Assembly (NCBI RefSeq): GCF_007830125.1 | Contig: NZ_VLLG01000006.1 | Coordinates: 62,001-126,000, forward strand | Length of the DNA stretch: 64,000 bases | Reading direction: 5' to 3' | Source: Chitinophaga japonensis | Lineage (GTDB): Bacteria; Bacteroidota; Bacteroidia; Chitinophagales; Chitinophagaceae | Shown here: positions 1-8,015 of the stretch, in pieces | Numbering within the stretch: position 1 is the first letter of the stretch | How the letters are laid out: every line of letters begins with the position of its first letter | Translations under genes and position numbers: made by a program | The notes under the pieces: generated by a model | The model's input: the letters and a program-made list of their open reading frames with translations, nothing else | What the model was told of the DNA's origin: nothing | The model's database searches: none

Positions 1-211
1 CATAATTGCTCCGGCCGGTGTATACAGCAGAGTCTGTTTTCCAGATGTTATGGGTAATGATATCGGTGATGGTAGTGTCTACCCCATTTACATAGTCCTT
101 TCCCGGAATCAGCTCCTCCCCGAGGATGGTAGCTTCGTTACAACCGGATGAAATATAAAGTGAGGAAAAAAGTACGGCTACAAATCCCAGGTTCCTGAAA
201 AGTACGCTCAC
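1..211 (-). CDS. Exported lipoprotein, N-terminal part (probably DUF4270 family)
   Basis: Partial gene: the reading frame is open from a GTG at 211 to the left edge, giving the first 70 residues. The N-terminus is a hydrophobic signal segment ending in a lipobox (I-S-S-G-C, Cys at residue 24), so the product should be a lipid-anchored envelope protein. After the Cys comes a short stretch with G-E-E-L-I-P-G, which resembles the E-x-L-I-P start of DUF4270 proteins, and the position directly downstream of the GlgA-like gene fits a DUF4270 gene that I recall next to glgA-panC-panD in Bacteroidota. No upstream ATG is in frame before 325, so GTG is the best start. The lipoprotein call is firm; the family call is from recall of neighbourhood and a short match. 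Confidence 0.6.
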   Translation of the reverse strand, partial: MSVLFRNLGFVAVLFSSLYISSGCNEATILGEELIPGKDYVNGVDTTITDIITHNIWKTDSAVYTGRSNY

Positions 212-238
212 GTGTTGCTATTTTGTGGTTTGTTTTCC

Positions 239-330
239 TAATTAAAAATTAGAAATTAATAATTAATAATCGTAGCAGCGGTGTTTCAACGAAACAATAT
301 TGTTACTGATATTATTCATTATTAATTATT
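239..330. repeat. AT-rich stem-loop repeat, copy 1
   Basis: Intergenic inverted repeat. The arms are made of AATTAATAAT-type words (about 258-270 and 311-327) around a core at 271-306 that reads CGTAGCAGCGGTGTTTCAA and continues with GAAACA and TTGTTAC. GTGTTTC (281-287) can pair with GAAACA (291-296), and GTAGCA with TGTTAC, giving a stacked hairpin. The same core and arms recur at 53556-53672. The stop codon of the GlgA-like gene (326-328) lies inside the right arm, so the element may serve as its terminator. Confidence 0.7.
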
Positions 331-1141
331 TGGCTAGCTGGCTGTACAATTGCAGATAATCCGCCAGGTCCTCATTGTCTTTTTTGTAAGGAAGCAGGAT
401 CTTGCCCTTTTCCCCTTTTATTTCCTCCACCAGTTTTTTATCTGCCTTGTCGCCGGCTACTACTACCGCATCGGCATATTTGGCAGCCCCCTTGTTCAGC
501 GCAGCATTGGTGCCGTCCTTATACAGCTCAATGTCTTTTTCCTTGATCTGGTTGCTGATAGTGGCCTTTTTTATGAAAGTGGGGCCCAGTTTTTCCTTGA
601 AAGAATTGGGCTCCAGTGAATATACGATCTTTGAGTGGGAGAAAACCGGCTCCTTTTTATAGGCGGTTTTCAGGTACATGGGTATCAGGGAGGTCATCCA
701 GCCGCTGCAGTGGATCACATCCGGCGGCCAGCCAAATTTTTTGACGGTTTCCAGGGCGCCCTTGCAGAAAAACACCGCGCGGGCAGCATTGTCGTCAAAG
801 AACTGCTCGTCATCATCGGTAAATACCGACTTCCGTTTAAAATAATCTTCATTGTCCAGGAAGTATACCTGCAAACGGGCGCTCGGCAAGGAGGCTACTT
901 TAATGATCAGCGGGTAATCATCATTGTCTATCACAATATTGATCCCCGACAACCTTACCACTTCATGCAAACGGTGCCGTCTCTCATTAATAACGCCAAA
1001 CCTCGGCATGATCACCCTAACTTCCAAACCCGCTTCATTGGACTTGATTGCCATCTTATTGACCATTGCCGCATAATCAGTTAATTCCAAATATGGCGAC
1101 ATCTCCTGGGCAATAAAAAGAATTCTTTTCTTTGTGGACAT
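326..1141 (-). CDS. Glycogen/starch synthase N-terminal domain protein (short Bacteroidota type)
   Basis: 271 aa, about half the length of a classical GlgA. It has the GT5 N-terminal Rossmann pattern: a first strand with I-L-F-I-A-Q-E-M-S-P at residues 7-16, a V-I-M-P-R strand-turn at about 43-47, and P-P-D-V-I-H-C-S-G-W at about 138-147, which corresponds to the P-D-V-x-H-x-x-D-W of GlgA. The K-x-G-G-L substrate-loop motif is replaced by L-E-L-T-D, and the whole C-terminal catalytic half is absent. It therefore cannot be assumed to make glycogen; a binding, regulatory or divergent role is possible. It is divergent from panC, an arrangement I recall as common in this group. A TAnnTTTG promoter lies 42 bases upstream of the ATG. 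Confidence 0.8.
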   Translation of the reverse strand: MSTKKRILFIAQEMSPYLELTDYAAMVNKMAIKSNEAGLEVRVIMPRFGVINERRHRLHEVVRLSGINIVIDNDDYPLIIKVASLPSARLQVYFLDNEDYFKRKSVFTDDDEQFFDDNAARAVFFCKGALETVKKFGWPPDVIHCSGWMTSLIPMYLKTAYKKEPVFSHSKIVYSLEPNSFKEKLGPTFIKKATISNQIKEKDIELYKDGTNAALNKGAAKYADAVVVAGDKADKKLVEEIKGEKGKILLPYKKDNEDLADYLQLYSQLAK

Positions 1142-1182
1142 TTAATGCTGATTATTAATGCAGTAATTTTTAATTTGGCTTG

Positions 1183-1217
1183 CAAAATTACGGATTTTTT
1201 ACGGAAAAAAGGACAAA
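1183..1217 (-). promoter_or_regulatory. Bacteroidota-type promoter for the GlgA-like gene
   Basis: On the minus strand TAATTTTG (1190-1183) fits the -7 consensus TAnnTTTG exactly, and TTTG (1217-1214) lies 23 bases upstream as a -33 element; that spacing is at the long end. The ATG is at 1141. Confidence 0.55.
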
Positions 1218-1388
1218 TTGGCACTTTTAACATCGTTTTAAGTGTTGTTCCATGTCAGTTTTCATAATGTGGAGATATCCGGATGAGCAGATCTGCAGGC
1301 GAATTGAAGACATGTATTACTATAAATTTAATACATTCGCTGCATTTTTATCCGCACTTTTGCATCGCTGCATATTAAACAATTAGAG

Positions 1389-2258
1389 ATGTACCTGTTC
1401 AAGCGAAAGGATGACCTGCGGCGCTTTCTTACCAGCGCCCGGGAAAAGGGAGCAACAACCGGTTTTGTGCCAACCATGGGTGCGCTGCACCAGGGCCACC
1501 TGTCATTAATACACCGCGCCCGGCAGGAATGCAGCCTGGTGGTATGCAGCATCTTCGTGAACCCTACCCAGTTCAACGACCCGGCGGACTTTGAAAAGTA
1601 TCCCATCACCATAGAAAAGGATATACAACTGCTGACCGCGACAGGTGCAGACGCACTGCTGCTGCCCTCCGTTGCGGAAATGTACCCCGAGGGCCCGGGC
1701 ACACCCGGCCCCCGCTATGATTTTGGGGAGCTGGAAACAGTGCTGGAAGGGCGTTACCGGCCCGGCCATTTCCAGGGGGTGGGCCGTATCGTGCACAAGC
1801 TGCTGGATATTGTACAGCCGCAGCGCCTGTTCATGGGCCAGAAGGACCTGCAGCAATGCCTGGTTGTGAAACATTTGTTAAAACTCATCGGCTCCCCGGC
1901 GGAAATGATCATTTGCCCTACCCTGCGCGAGCCGGACGGCCTGGCCATGAGCAGCCGCAATATGCGCCTGGGACCGGCGGAAAGAAACAATGCCGTGGCC
2001 CTGTACAAGGCGCTTTGCTATGTACGGGACCACCTGGGCGGGCCAACCTCCCTGCCGGAAGTGGTGGCTGCTGCCCGCTTGCAGTTGCAATCCGCTAAAT
2101 TTGACATTGATTACCTGGACGTTATTGCCGTCCGGGAAGATGGTGCGGTCCTGTTCCCGCAGGCCCCGGTGAGCGGCCTGCCTATGTACGCCGTGGTGGC
2201 CGCCAGCATGAAAGGCAGCCCCGTGAGATTGATAGACAACCTGTTAATGAACGGATGA
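1389..2258 (+). CDS. panC: Pantothenate synthetase
   Basis: 289 aa, normal length. PanC joins pantoate and beta-alanine with ATP in the cytoplasm, the last step of vitamin B5 synthesis. The ATP-binding signature V-P-T-M-G-A-L-H-Q-G-H is at residues 27-37 (HIGH-like His34 and His37), followed by C-S-I-F-V-N-P-T-Q-F at about 54-63. G-Q-K-D-L-Q-Q is present mid-protein, and the second nucleotide loop reads M-S-S-R-N, the PanC version of KMSKS. panD, which supplies beta-alanine, follows after 64 bases; panB, which supplies the pantoate precursor, is at 7109. The region upstream has only a weak -7 match (CACTTTTG at 1355-1362). Confidence 0.97.
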   Translation: MYLFKRKDDLRRFLTSAREKGATTGFVPTMGALHQGHLSLIHRARQECSLVVCSIFVNPTQFNDPADFEKYPITIEKDIQLLTATGADALLLPSVAEMYPEGPGTPGPRYDFGELETVLEGRYRPGHFQGVGRIVHKLLDIVQPQRLFMGQKDLQQCLVVKHLLKLIGSPAEMIICPTLREPDGLAMSSRNMRLGPAERNNAVALYKALCYVRDHLGGPTSLPEVVAAARLQLQSAKFDIDYLDVIAVREDGAVLFPQAPVSGLPMYAVVAASMKGSPVRLIDNLLMNG

Positions 2259-2296
2259 GCAGGTATGCCCCTACGGCTAATTACCGCATTATTCCG

Positions 2297-2304
2297 TATC
2301 TTTG
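2297..2304 (+). promoter_or_regulatory. -7 promoter element for panD
   Basis: TATCTTTG matches the Bacteroidota TAnnTTTG consensus, 18 bases before the panD ATG. No convincing -33 TTTG was found at the expected distance. panD may thus have its own promoter as well as read-through from panC. Confidence 0.45.
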
Positions 2305-2322
2305 CGGACCTGAAATAATCTT

Positions 2323-2667
2323 ATGCAGATTGAAGTACTTAAAGGCAAGATACACCGGGCTGTGATAACCGAGGCCAACCTGAATTATGTTGGCAGCATT
2401 ACCATTGACGAAGACCTGATGGATGCCGCCAATCTCATCGAATACGAAAAAGTGCAGGTGGTGAATGTGAATAACGGCGAACGCCTGGAAACCTATGTCA
2501 TCAAAGGCAAACGCGGTTCCGGCGTGATCTGCATGAACGGCCCTGCCGCCCGTTTATGCGCTGTGGGTGATGTGGTGATCATTATTTCCTATGCCACCAT
2601 GGATTTTGAAGCAGCCAAAAAGCATACACCGGTTGCCGTATTCCCCAAAGAAGGTAATAAATTATAG
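2323..2667 (+). CDS. panD: Aspartate 1-decarboxylase
   Basis: 114 aa, the usual size. It decarboxylates L-aspartate to beta-alanine for PanC. The self-cleavage site that yields the pyruvoyl cofactor is visible as Gly24-Ser25 in Y-V-G-S-I-T-I-D, preceded by the conserved K9-I-H-R12. Later conserved blocks are E-R-L-E-T-Y-V-I (about 54-61) and the N-G-P-A-A-R loop (about 72-77) that shapes the active site. It follows panC directly, forming a panCD unit. Confidence 0.97.
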   Translation: MQIEVLKGKIHRAVITEANLNYVGSITIDEDLMDAANLIEYEKVQVVNVNNGERLETYVIKGKRGSGVICMNGPAARLCAVGDVVIIISYATMDFEAAKKHTPVAVFPKEGNKL

Positions 2668-2668
2668 A

Positions 2669-2852
2669 AAATTCCAAAAAACAAAGCGGGAAATTCCAAA
2701 TCCCCAAAACCCAAATTCCAGCAATGCAGGCAAGCCCTCAATAATACTGAACTGTTACCGGTAGCTGGGTGATTGCCATCATTTTGGAATTTGGTTTTTT
2801 GGGATTTGGAATTTCTTTGGAATTTGGGATTTGGGATTTGGAATTTGGAATT
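2669..2852. repeat. Inverted repeat built from AAATTCC / GGAATTT words
   Basis: The left arm (about 2669-2724) is made of AAATTCCAAA, CCCCAAAACC and CCCAAATTCC words; the right arm (about 2780-2852) is made of GGAATTTGG and GGGATTTGG words, its complement. The spacer of about 55 bases is ordinary DNA. The arms pair imperfectly in many registers because of the word repeats. It sits between panD and the flippase gene and ends 8 bases before that gene's ATG, so it could act as attenuator or terminator. No protein is coded here. Confidence 0.75.
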
Positions 2853-2860
2853 TATACATT

Positions 2861-3856
2861 ATGTCCAAAAAGCTCAAAAGCTTATTGCAGATCATTATTT
2901 TCCTGGGCATAGGCCTGCTGCTGATATGGCTGGTGACCAAAGACCTTACCGTACAGCAGAAGGAAGATATTAAGACTGCCTTTCGCAACGCCCACTACTG
3001 GCTGGTGCTGCCCGCCATGCTCATTGGCATTGCCAGCCACTGGGTAAGGGCGGTACGCTGGAAGCTGCTCATTAAACCTTTGGGATACGAGCCGCGCACG
3101 CTCAACACCTTCTTTGCCGTCATGGTAGGCTACCTGGTAAACCTGGGCGTGCCCCGCCTGGGCGAAGTAAGCCGCTGCGGCGTACTGGCGCGCTATGAAA
3201 AGATACCGGCTGACAAGCTGGTGGGCACCATGATCGCGGAAAGGGCGGTGGACCTGGTATGCCTCACGATCCTGATGATCGTAACGGTACTGGTGCAGAT
3301 AGACGTAGTGGGCCAGTTCTTTAACACCCGCATCTGGCTCCCCCTGCAGCAGAAATTCGCCAATGCCGGCACCACGCAATTGTTTGTGCTGGCGGTGGCC
3401 CTGGCTATCGCCATCCTGCTGGTATACTTCCTCTTCAAACGTTTTGCCCGCTCCAAAGCGGCTATTACCGTACGCGCCCTGGCAAGGGGCGTGCTGGAAG
3501 GCATTCTTTCCATCGGTAAAATGGAACGCAAGGGCTGGTTCCTGTTCCATACCCTGCTCATCTGGGCCCTTTACTTTTCCATGCTGTACTGCGGCTTCTA
3601 TACCCTGGATGAAACTTCCCACCTGGGCTTTAACGCCGCGCTGGCGGTGCTGGGCTTTGGCAGTATAGGCATGATCGTTACCCAGGGCGGTATCGGCGCC
3701 TACCAGATACTGGTGCAGCAAACCCTGGTGCTGTACGGCATTCACGCTACCACCGGTTACGCCTTTGGCTGGATATTATGGCTGGCGCAAACCCTGCTGG
3801 TAATGGTGCTGGGCTTCGTTTCCCTGGTGCTGCTCCCCGTGCTCAACCGTAAATAG
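2861..3856 (+). CDS. Flippase-like integral membrane protein (lysylphosphatidylglycerol synthase TM / YbhN family)
   Basis: 331 aa. The ATG at 2861 is preferred because any earlier start would translate the GGAATTT word repeat. The protein has about seven to eight hydrophobic segments, beginning at residues 8-25 and 43-62. Family features are A-V-R-W-K-L-L-I near residue 65, then N-T-F-F-A-V-M-V-G-Y-L-V-N-L-G-V-P-R-L-G-E and R-C-G-V-L in the first third, a glycine-rich G-Q-G-G-I-G-A-Y-Q-like motif in the last third, and the closing hydrophobic helix. This is the transmembrane region of MprF-like proteins without the aminoacyl-transferase domain. The substrate cannot be told from sequence. Confidence 0.85.
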   Translation: MSKKLKSLLQIIIFLGIGLLLIWLVTKDLTVQQKEDIKTAFRNAHYWLVLPAMLIGIASHWVRAVRWKLLIKPLGYEPRTLNTFFAVMVGYLVNLGVPRLGEVSRCGVLARYEKIPADKLVGTMIAERAVDLVCLTILMIVTVLVQIDVVGQFFNTRIWLPLQQKFANAGTTQLFVLAVALAIAILLVYFLFKRFARSKAAITVRALARGVLEGILSIGKMERKGWFLFHTLLIWALYFSMLYCGFYTLDETSHLGFNAALAVLGFGSIGMIVTQGGIGAYQILVQQTLVLYGIHATTGYAFGWILWLAQTLLVMVLGFVSLVLLPVLNRK

Positions 3857-3902
3857 CCGGGCCCTTTCATGCTTCATGATTCGCTTTCAGCGCCAAATAC
3901 TG

Positions 3903-3946
3903 TAACTTTAAATTTAACATACGGGTTCATGGAAAATACGTATGTT
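3903..3946 (+). promoter_or_regulatory. Likely ppk1 promoter and leader palindrome
   Basis: TAACTTTA (3903-3910) is one base off the TAnnTTTG -7 element. Directly after it lie the inverted arms AACATACG (3916-3923) and CGTATGTT (3939-3946), a perfect 8-bp match with a 15-base spacer. The palindrome would sit at or just after the transcription start, so it could be an operator or a 5' hairpin of the ppk1-ppx transcript. Confidence 0.4.
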
Positions 3947-3985
3947 AGGCCGTAATGTGAAACTCCAGGTTGCAAAAAACAGTAT

Positions 3986-6145
3986 ATGCGATTGATGAAG
4001 AAAAGTGAACCCGCCAATATCGTTGCCGTGGCAGATGTTATACCGGAAAAAAAAGTAAGCAAGAAGAAGGACCTTACCGTCAAAAAGAAAATGATCGCCA
4101 GGGATGTAAGCTGGCTGTCATTCAATGCCCGGGTGCTGCAGGAAGCGGCAGATCTCAGTGTGCCTTTGCGGGAAAGGATCCGCTTCCTGGGTATTTTCTC
4201 CAACAATCTCGATGAATTTTTCCGGGTACGGGTGGCCACCCTGAAAAGGATGCTGTCCTTCGGGCGCTCCGCCAAGGTGCACCTGGAAGAAAACCCGGGC
4301 CAGATACTGGACGACATACAGCAGATCAGCATACAGCAGCAGCGCGAGTTTGACCGCATCTGGAAAGGCATAGAAGAAGAGCTGCGCAACGAAAAGATAT
4401 TTATCCGGACGGAAAAGCAGTTGAACAGGGACCAGCAGAAATTCGTGCTCAACTATTTCGATGAGGAAGTGCGCACCAATATCATCCCCCTGATGATAGA
4501 GAGCATCCAGCACTTCCCCTACCTGCGCGACAAATCCATTTACCTCGCCGTAGTGCTGGCCCGCCAGGATAATTCCGTGCGGCAGAAATTTGCCCTGATA
4601 GAGATCCCTACTGCCATCCTGCCCCGCTTTATCATCCTGCCGTCCAAAGAAGGCGAGCACGATATCATCCTGCTGGAGGACGTGATCCGTTTCTGCCTGC
4701 CGCATATCTTCTCCTATTTTGGCTATGACAAGTTCACGGCCCACATTATAAAAGTGACCCGCGATGCGGAGCTGGATATAGACAACGATATTTCCACCAG
4801 CCTGATCCATCAACTGGAAAAAGGCCTCAAAGCCCGGCGCAAGGGCAAGCCGGTGCGTTTTGTGTATGACAAGGACATTGATCCCCTGCTGCTGGAATAC
4901 CTGATGCGCCGCCTGGGCCTGTCCGGCAAGGACAACCTGATACCCGGCGCCCGCATCCACAACTTCAAGGATTTTATGGAGTTCCCGGAATCCGTGTTCT
5001 CCGGCCGCCAGCAGCACCACCGCAAAACCTTCATTCATCCGCTGTTCATGAACGCGCCCAGCGTAATGCACGTGATGCAGCAGCAGGATGTAATGCTGCA
5101 TTTCCCCTATCATTCCTTTGACACCATCATAGACCTGCTGCGCGAAGCCGCCATTGATCCCAATGTGACCAGCATCAAGATCACGGCCTACCGCCTGGCC
5201 CGCAATTCCAAGATCATCAATGCCCTCGTGAATGCCGTGCGCAACGGCAAGCAGGTGACCGTAGCCCTGGAGCTGCGCGCCCGCTTTAACGAAGCCGACA
5301 ACCTGGAATGGAAGACCCGCCTGGAAGATGAAGGCGTAAAAGTGCTGATCGGCATTCCTGCCATGAAAGTGCATGCCAAGCTCTGCGTGATCAAGAAACG
5401 GATCGGTAATAAAACGGTGCAGTGCGGCTTTGTAAGCACCGGCAACCTCAATGAAAAGACCGCCCGCGTATACGGCGATCACTGCCTGCTGACGGCCAAC
5501 CGCAGCATTATGGCGGATATTAACCGTATTTTCAATTACCTGGAGCACCCGCGGCACGACCAGAAATTCCTGGAAGCCTGCACTACCCTGCCGGTAAGCC
5601 CGTACAACATGCGCAGCTTCTTCCTCCGGATGATAGACCGCGAGATCAAGAACGCCCGGCATAAAAAGCCGGCCGGCATGATCATTAAGATGAACTCCCT
5701 CTCCGACCCGGAAATGGTGGCCAGGCTATACGAAGCCGCCCGGGAAGGCGTAGACATCAAAATGGTGATCCGGGGCATCTGCTGCGCCTATACGGAAAAC
5801 AAGAAATGGAAAAAGGATATGACGGCGGTCAGCATCGTAGACGAATACCTGGAACATGCCCGCGTGTTCATATTCCATAACGGCGGGCAGGAAAAAGTGT
5901 TCATCGCCTCCTGCGACTGGATGCTGCGCAACCTGGACCACCGCGTGGAAGCTGCCGTGCCCATCCTGGACCCCTCCATTAAACAGGAGCTGAATGACAT
6001 TATGCAGATCCAGCTCAGCGGCAACGTAAAGGCCCGCATCCTGGACAACGAGCAGAAAAATGAATACAAACGCGACAATTCCGGTAAAAGGATACGCTCC
6101 CAGATAGAGATATACCGGTACCTGCACGAGAAAAAGTACGAGTAA
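3986..6145 (+). CDS. ppk1: Polyphosphate kinase 1
   Basis: 719 aa, a full-length PPK1. It polymerises the gamma-phosphate of ATP into inorganic polyphosphate at the membrane. After a Lys-rich N-terminal extension of about 35 residues the conserved N-domain starts with R-D-V-S-W-L-S-F-N-A-R-V and contains S-N-N-L-D-E-F-F-R-V-R-V. The phosphorylated His is H463 in M-K-V-H-A-K-L-C (equivalent to E. coli H435), followed by the phospholipase-D-like C-domains with S-T-G-N-L-N-E and I-R-G-I-C-C. A second ATG in frame at 3995 could be the true start. The exopolyphosphatase gene follows after 53 bases, so one operon makes and degrades polyphosphate. Confidence 0.97.
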   Translation: MRLMKKSEPANIVAVADVIPEKKVSKKKDLTVKKKMIARDVSWLSFNARVLQEAADLSVPLRERIRFLGIFSNNLDEFFRVRVATLKRMLSFGRSAKVHLEENPGQILDDIQQISIQQQREFDRIWKGIEEELRNEKIFIRTEKQLNRDQQKFVLNYFDEEVRTNIIPLMIESIQHFPYLRDKSIYLAVVLARQDNSVRQKFALIEIPTAILPRFIILPSKEGEHDIILLEDVIRFCLPHIFSYFGYDKFTAHIIKVTRDAELDIDNDISTSLIHQLEKGLKARRKGKPVRFVYDKDIDPLLLEYLMRRLGLSGKDNLIPGARIHNFKDFMEFPESVFSGRQQHHRKTFIHPLFMNAPSVMHVMQQQDVMLHFPYHSFDTIIDLLREAAIDPNVTSIKITAYRLARNSKIINALVNAVRNGKQVTVALELRARFNEADNLEWKTRLEDEGVKVLIGIPAMKVHAKLCVIKKRIGNKTVQCGFVSTGNLNEKTARVYGDHCLLTANRSIMADINRIFNYLEHPRHDQKFLEACTTLPVSPYNMRSFFLRMIDREIKNARHKKPAGMIIKMNSLSDPEMVARLYEAAREGVDIKMVIRGICCAYTENKKWKKDMTAVSIVDEYLEHARVFIFHNGGQEKVFIASCDWMLRNLDHRVEAAVPILDPSIKQELNDIMQIQLSGNVKARILDNEQKNEYKRDNSGKRIRSQIEIYRYLHEKKYE

Positions 6146-6198
6146 TGATGTGTGGATGCGCCCCTGCACATTCCCACATTATTAATTATCTTGCATGA

Positions 6199-7080
6199 AT
6201 GAAACTGGCTGCTATCGATATTGGTTCCAACGCGGCGAGGCTGCTCATATCAGAAGCCTCTCCCAAGAGCAACGGGGTGATGGACTTTACGAAGGTGAAC
6301 CTGGTGCGCGTGCCCCTGCGTTTGGGCTTTGACGTATTCAGCACCGGCACTATCTCGGACAGGAAAGTGCAGGACCTGCTGAACACGATAAAGGCCTACC
6401 AACTGCTGCTGGAAGTGTACAATGTGAAGTACCTGAAAGCCTGCGCCACCTCCGCCATGCGCGATGCCAGCAATGCTCCCGACATACTGAAGCAGGTAAG
6501 GCAGCAAACCGGCATCGATATCCAGGTGATCTCCGGCGAGGAAGAAGCCTCCTTCATATTCGAGAACCATATTGCCGAACATATGGACGCCACCCGCTCC
6601 TACCTGTATATTGACGTGGGCGGCGGCAGCACGGAGCTGACCTTCTTCAGCCGAAACCGGCTCATCTTCAAAACCTCTTTCAACATCGGCACCATACGCC
6701 TGCTGCAGCAGCAGGTAACAGAAACTCACTGGCAGCAGATGAAAGACAGCCTCAAGCAACTGCTCAAAGGCTACGGCGCCATTACGGCCATCGGCTCCGG
6801 CGGCAACATCAACAAGGTATTCTCCCTTTCCAAGCGCAAGGAAGGCAAGCCCCTTTCCCTGGACATGCTGAAGGACTACTACAAGGAGTTCAGCAGCTTT
6901 ACCGTAGAGGAAAGGATACACGCCTACAACCTGCGGGAAGACCGCGCAGACGTGATCGTACCGGCATTGCAGATATATGTGAACGTAATGCGCTGGGCAG
7001 ACGCGGAGGAGATATACGTGCCTAAGATAGGACTGGCCGACGGGTTGATACAGGCCCTCTACGCGGAGATCAGCGTTTAA
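6199..7080 (+). CDS. ppx: Ppx/GppA-type exopolyphosphatase
   Basis: 293 aa. It belongs to the ASKHA phosphatase fold, releasing phosphate from polyphosphate or pppGpp. The first nucleotide motif is D-I-G-S-N-A-A-R-L-L at residues 6-15, the second is D-V-G-G-G-S-T-E-L at about 139-147, and a third glycine motif A-I-G-S-G-G-N-I follows at about 197-204. E-E-A-S-F-I-F replaces the usual E-E-A-x-L/Y. It lacks the C-terminal HD-like domain of E. coli Ppx (513 aa), a short form common in this phylum. A TATCTTGC box at 6187-6194 lies almost on the ATG, but co-transcription with ppk1 is the simpler reading. Confidence 0.93.
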   Translation: MKLAAIDIGSNAARLLISEASPKSNGVMDFTKVNLVRVPLRLGFDVFSTGTISDRKVQDLLNTIKAYQLLLEVYNVKYLKACATSAMRDASNAPDILKQVRQQTGIDIQVISGEEEASFIFENHIAEHMDATRSYLYIDVGGGSTELTFFSRNRLIFKTSFNIGTIRLLQQQVTETHWQQMKDSLKQLLKGYGAITAIGSGGNINKVFSLSKRKEGKPLSLDMLKDYYKEFSSFTVEERIHAYNLREDRADVIVPALQIYVNVMRWADAEEIYVPKIGLADGLIQALYAEISV

Positions 7081-7108
7081 AAGTAAAAAAGAAAAAATTA
7101 ATTTTTCA

Positions 7109-7924
7109 ATGTCTATACATAAGGAAGTAAAGCGCGTTACCACCCACGTACTGCAAAAGATGAAGGAAGATGGGGAAAAGATATCCATGCTCACGGCCTA
7201 TGATTTCTCCATGGCGCGCATCTTTGACGATGCCGGTATGGATGTGATCCTGGTGGGCGACTCCGCCTCCAATGTAATGGCCGGCCATGAAACCACCCTG
7301 CCCATTACCCTGGACCAGATGATTTACCATGCTTCCTCCGTGGTAAGGGCCATCAGGCGCAGCTTCGTGGTGGTAGACCTGCCTTTCGGCTCTTACCAGG
7401 GCAATTCAAAGGAAGCCCTGAGCTCCGCCATCCGTATTATGAAAGAGACCGGCGCGCACGGGATCAAGATTGAAGGCGGGGAAGAGATCATAGAATCCGT
7501 TAAACGCATTATCTCCTCCGGGGTGCCCGTAATGGGCCACCTGGGCCTTACCCCCCAGTCCATCTACAAGTTTGGCACCTATGCCGTGCGGGCCACGGAA
7601 GAAGCCGAGGCGCAAAAACTGCTGAAAGACGCCCTGCTGCTGCAGGAAGCCGGCTGCTTCGCCATTGTGCTGGAAAAGATACCTGCCCTGCTGGGCAAGC
7701 AGGTGGCGGAAAGCCTGCACATTCCCACCATTGGCATTGGCGCGGGCAAATACGTGGACGGGCAGGTGCTGGTCATGCACGACATGCTGGGCATCAACAA
7801 GGAGTTCAAACCCAGGTTCCTGCGCCGCTACCTGAACCTGTACGAAGATATTTACAACGCCACCCGGCAGTATATTAACGATGTAAAAGGGCAGGATTTC
7901 CCGAACGAGAACGAGCAGTATTGA
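7109..7924 (+). CDS. panB: 3-methyl-2-oxobutanoate hydroxymethyltransferase
   Basis: 271 aa, normal for PanB. It transfers a hydroxymethyl group from 5,10-methylene-THF to 2-oxoisovalerate, making ketopantoate for the PanC branch. Metal-binding acids are visible: D51 in L-V-G-D-S and D90 in V-V-D-L-P-F-G-S-Y. The loop G-H-E-T-T-L-P-I-T (residues 59-67) has Glu where many homologues have Asp. The I-E-G-G motif (about 121) and the G-H-L-G-L-T-P-Q-S signature (about 144-152) follow, then G-I-G-A-G near 210. It lies 28 bases after ppx on the same strand, so pantothenate and polyphosphate genes may share a transcript. Confidence 0.97.
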   Translation: MSIHKEVKRVTTHVLQKMKEDGEKISMLTAYDFSMARIFDDAGMDVILVGDSASNVMAGHETTLPITLDQMIYHASSVVRAIRRSFVVVDLPFGSYQGNSKEALSSAIRIMKETGAHGIKIEGGEEIIESVKRIISSGVPVMGHLGLTPQSIYKFGTYAVRATEEAEAQKLLKDALLLQEAGCFAIVLEKIPALLGKQVAESLHIPTIGIGAGKYVDGQVLVMHDMLGINKEFKPRFLRRYLNLYEDIYNATRQYINDVKGQDFPNENEQY

Positions 7925-8015
7925 TATCCGGTTTCGTACAGTTCCGCGTCCGTTTTCGCACACTTTCCTGCGCCTTCCTGTTTCCACTCCCTTATGCACA
8001 AAGGCTTTGCCTAAC

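Noticed and set aside
2773..2973. Small plus-strand frame rich in W-N-L-E/G-F units
   Set aside because: It is the GGAATTT word repeat read as codons, running into the flippase gene in the wrong frame.
4118..5662. 514-codon open frame on the minus strand opposite ppk1
   Set aside because: Shadow of ppk1: no recognisable domain, composition follows the complement of a real gene. The same holds for the large antisense frames at 21419-23320, 32814-35339 and 42426-44450.
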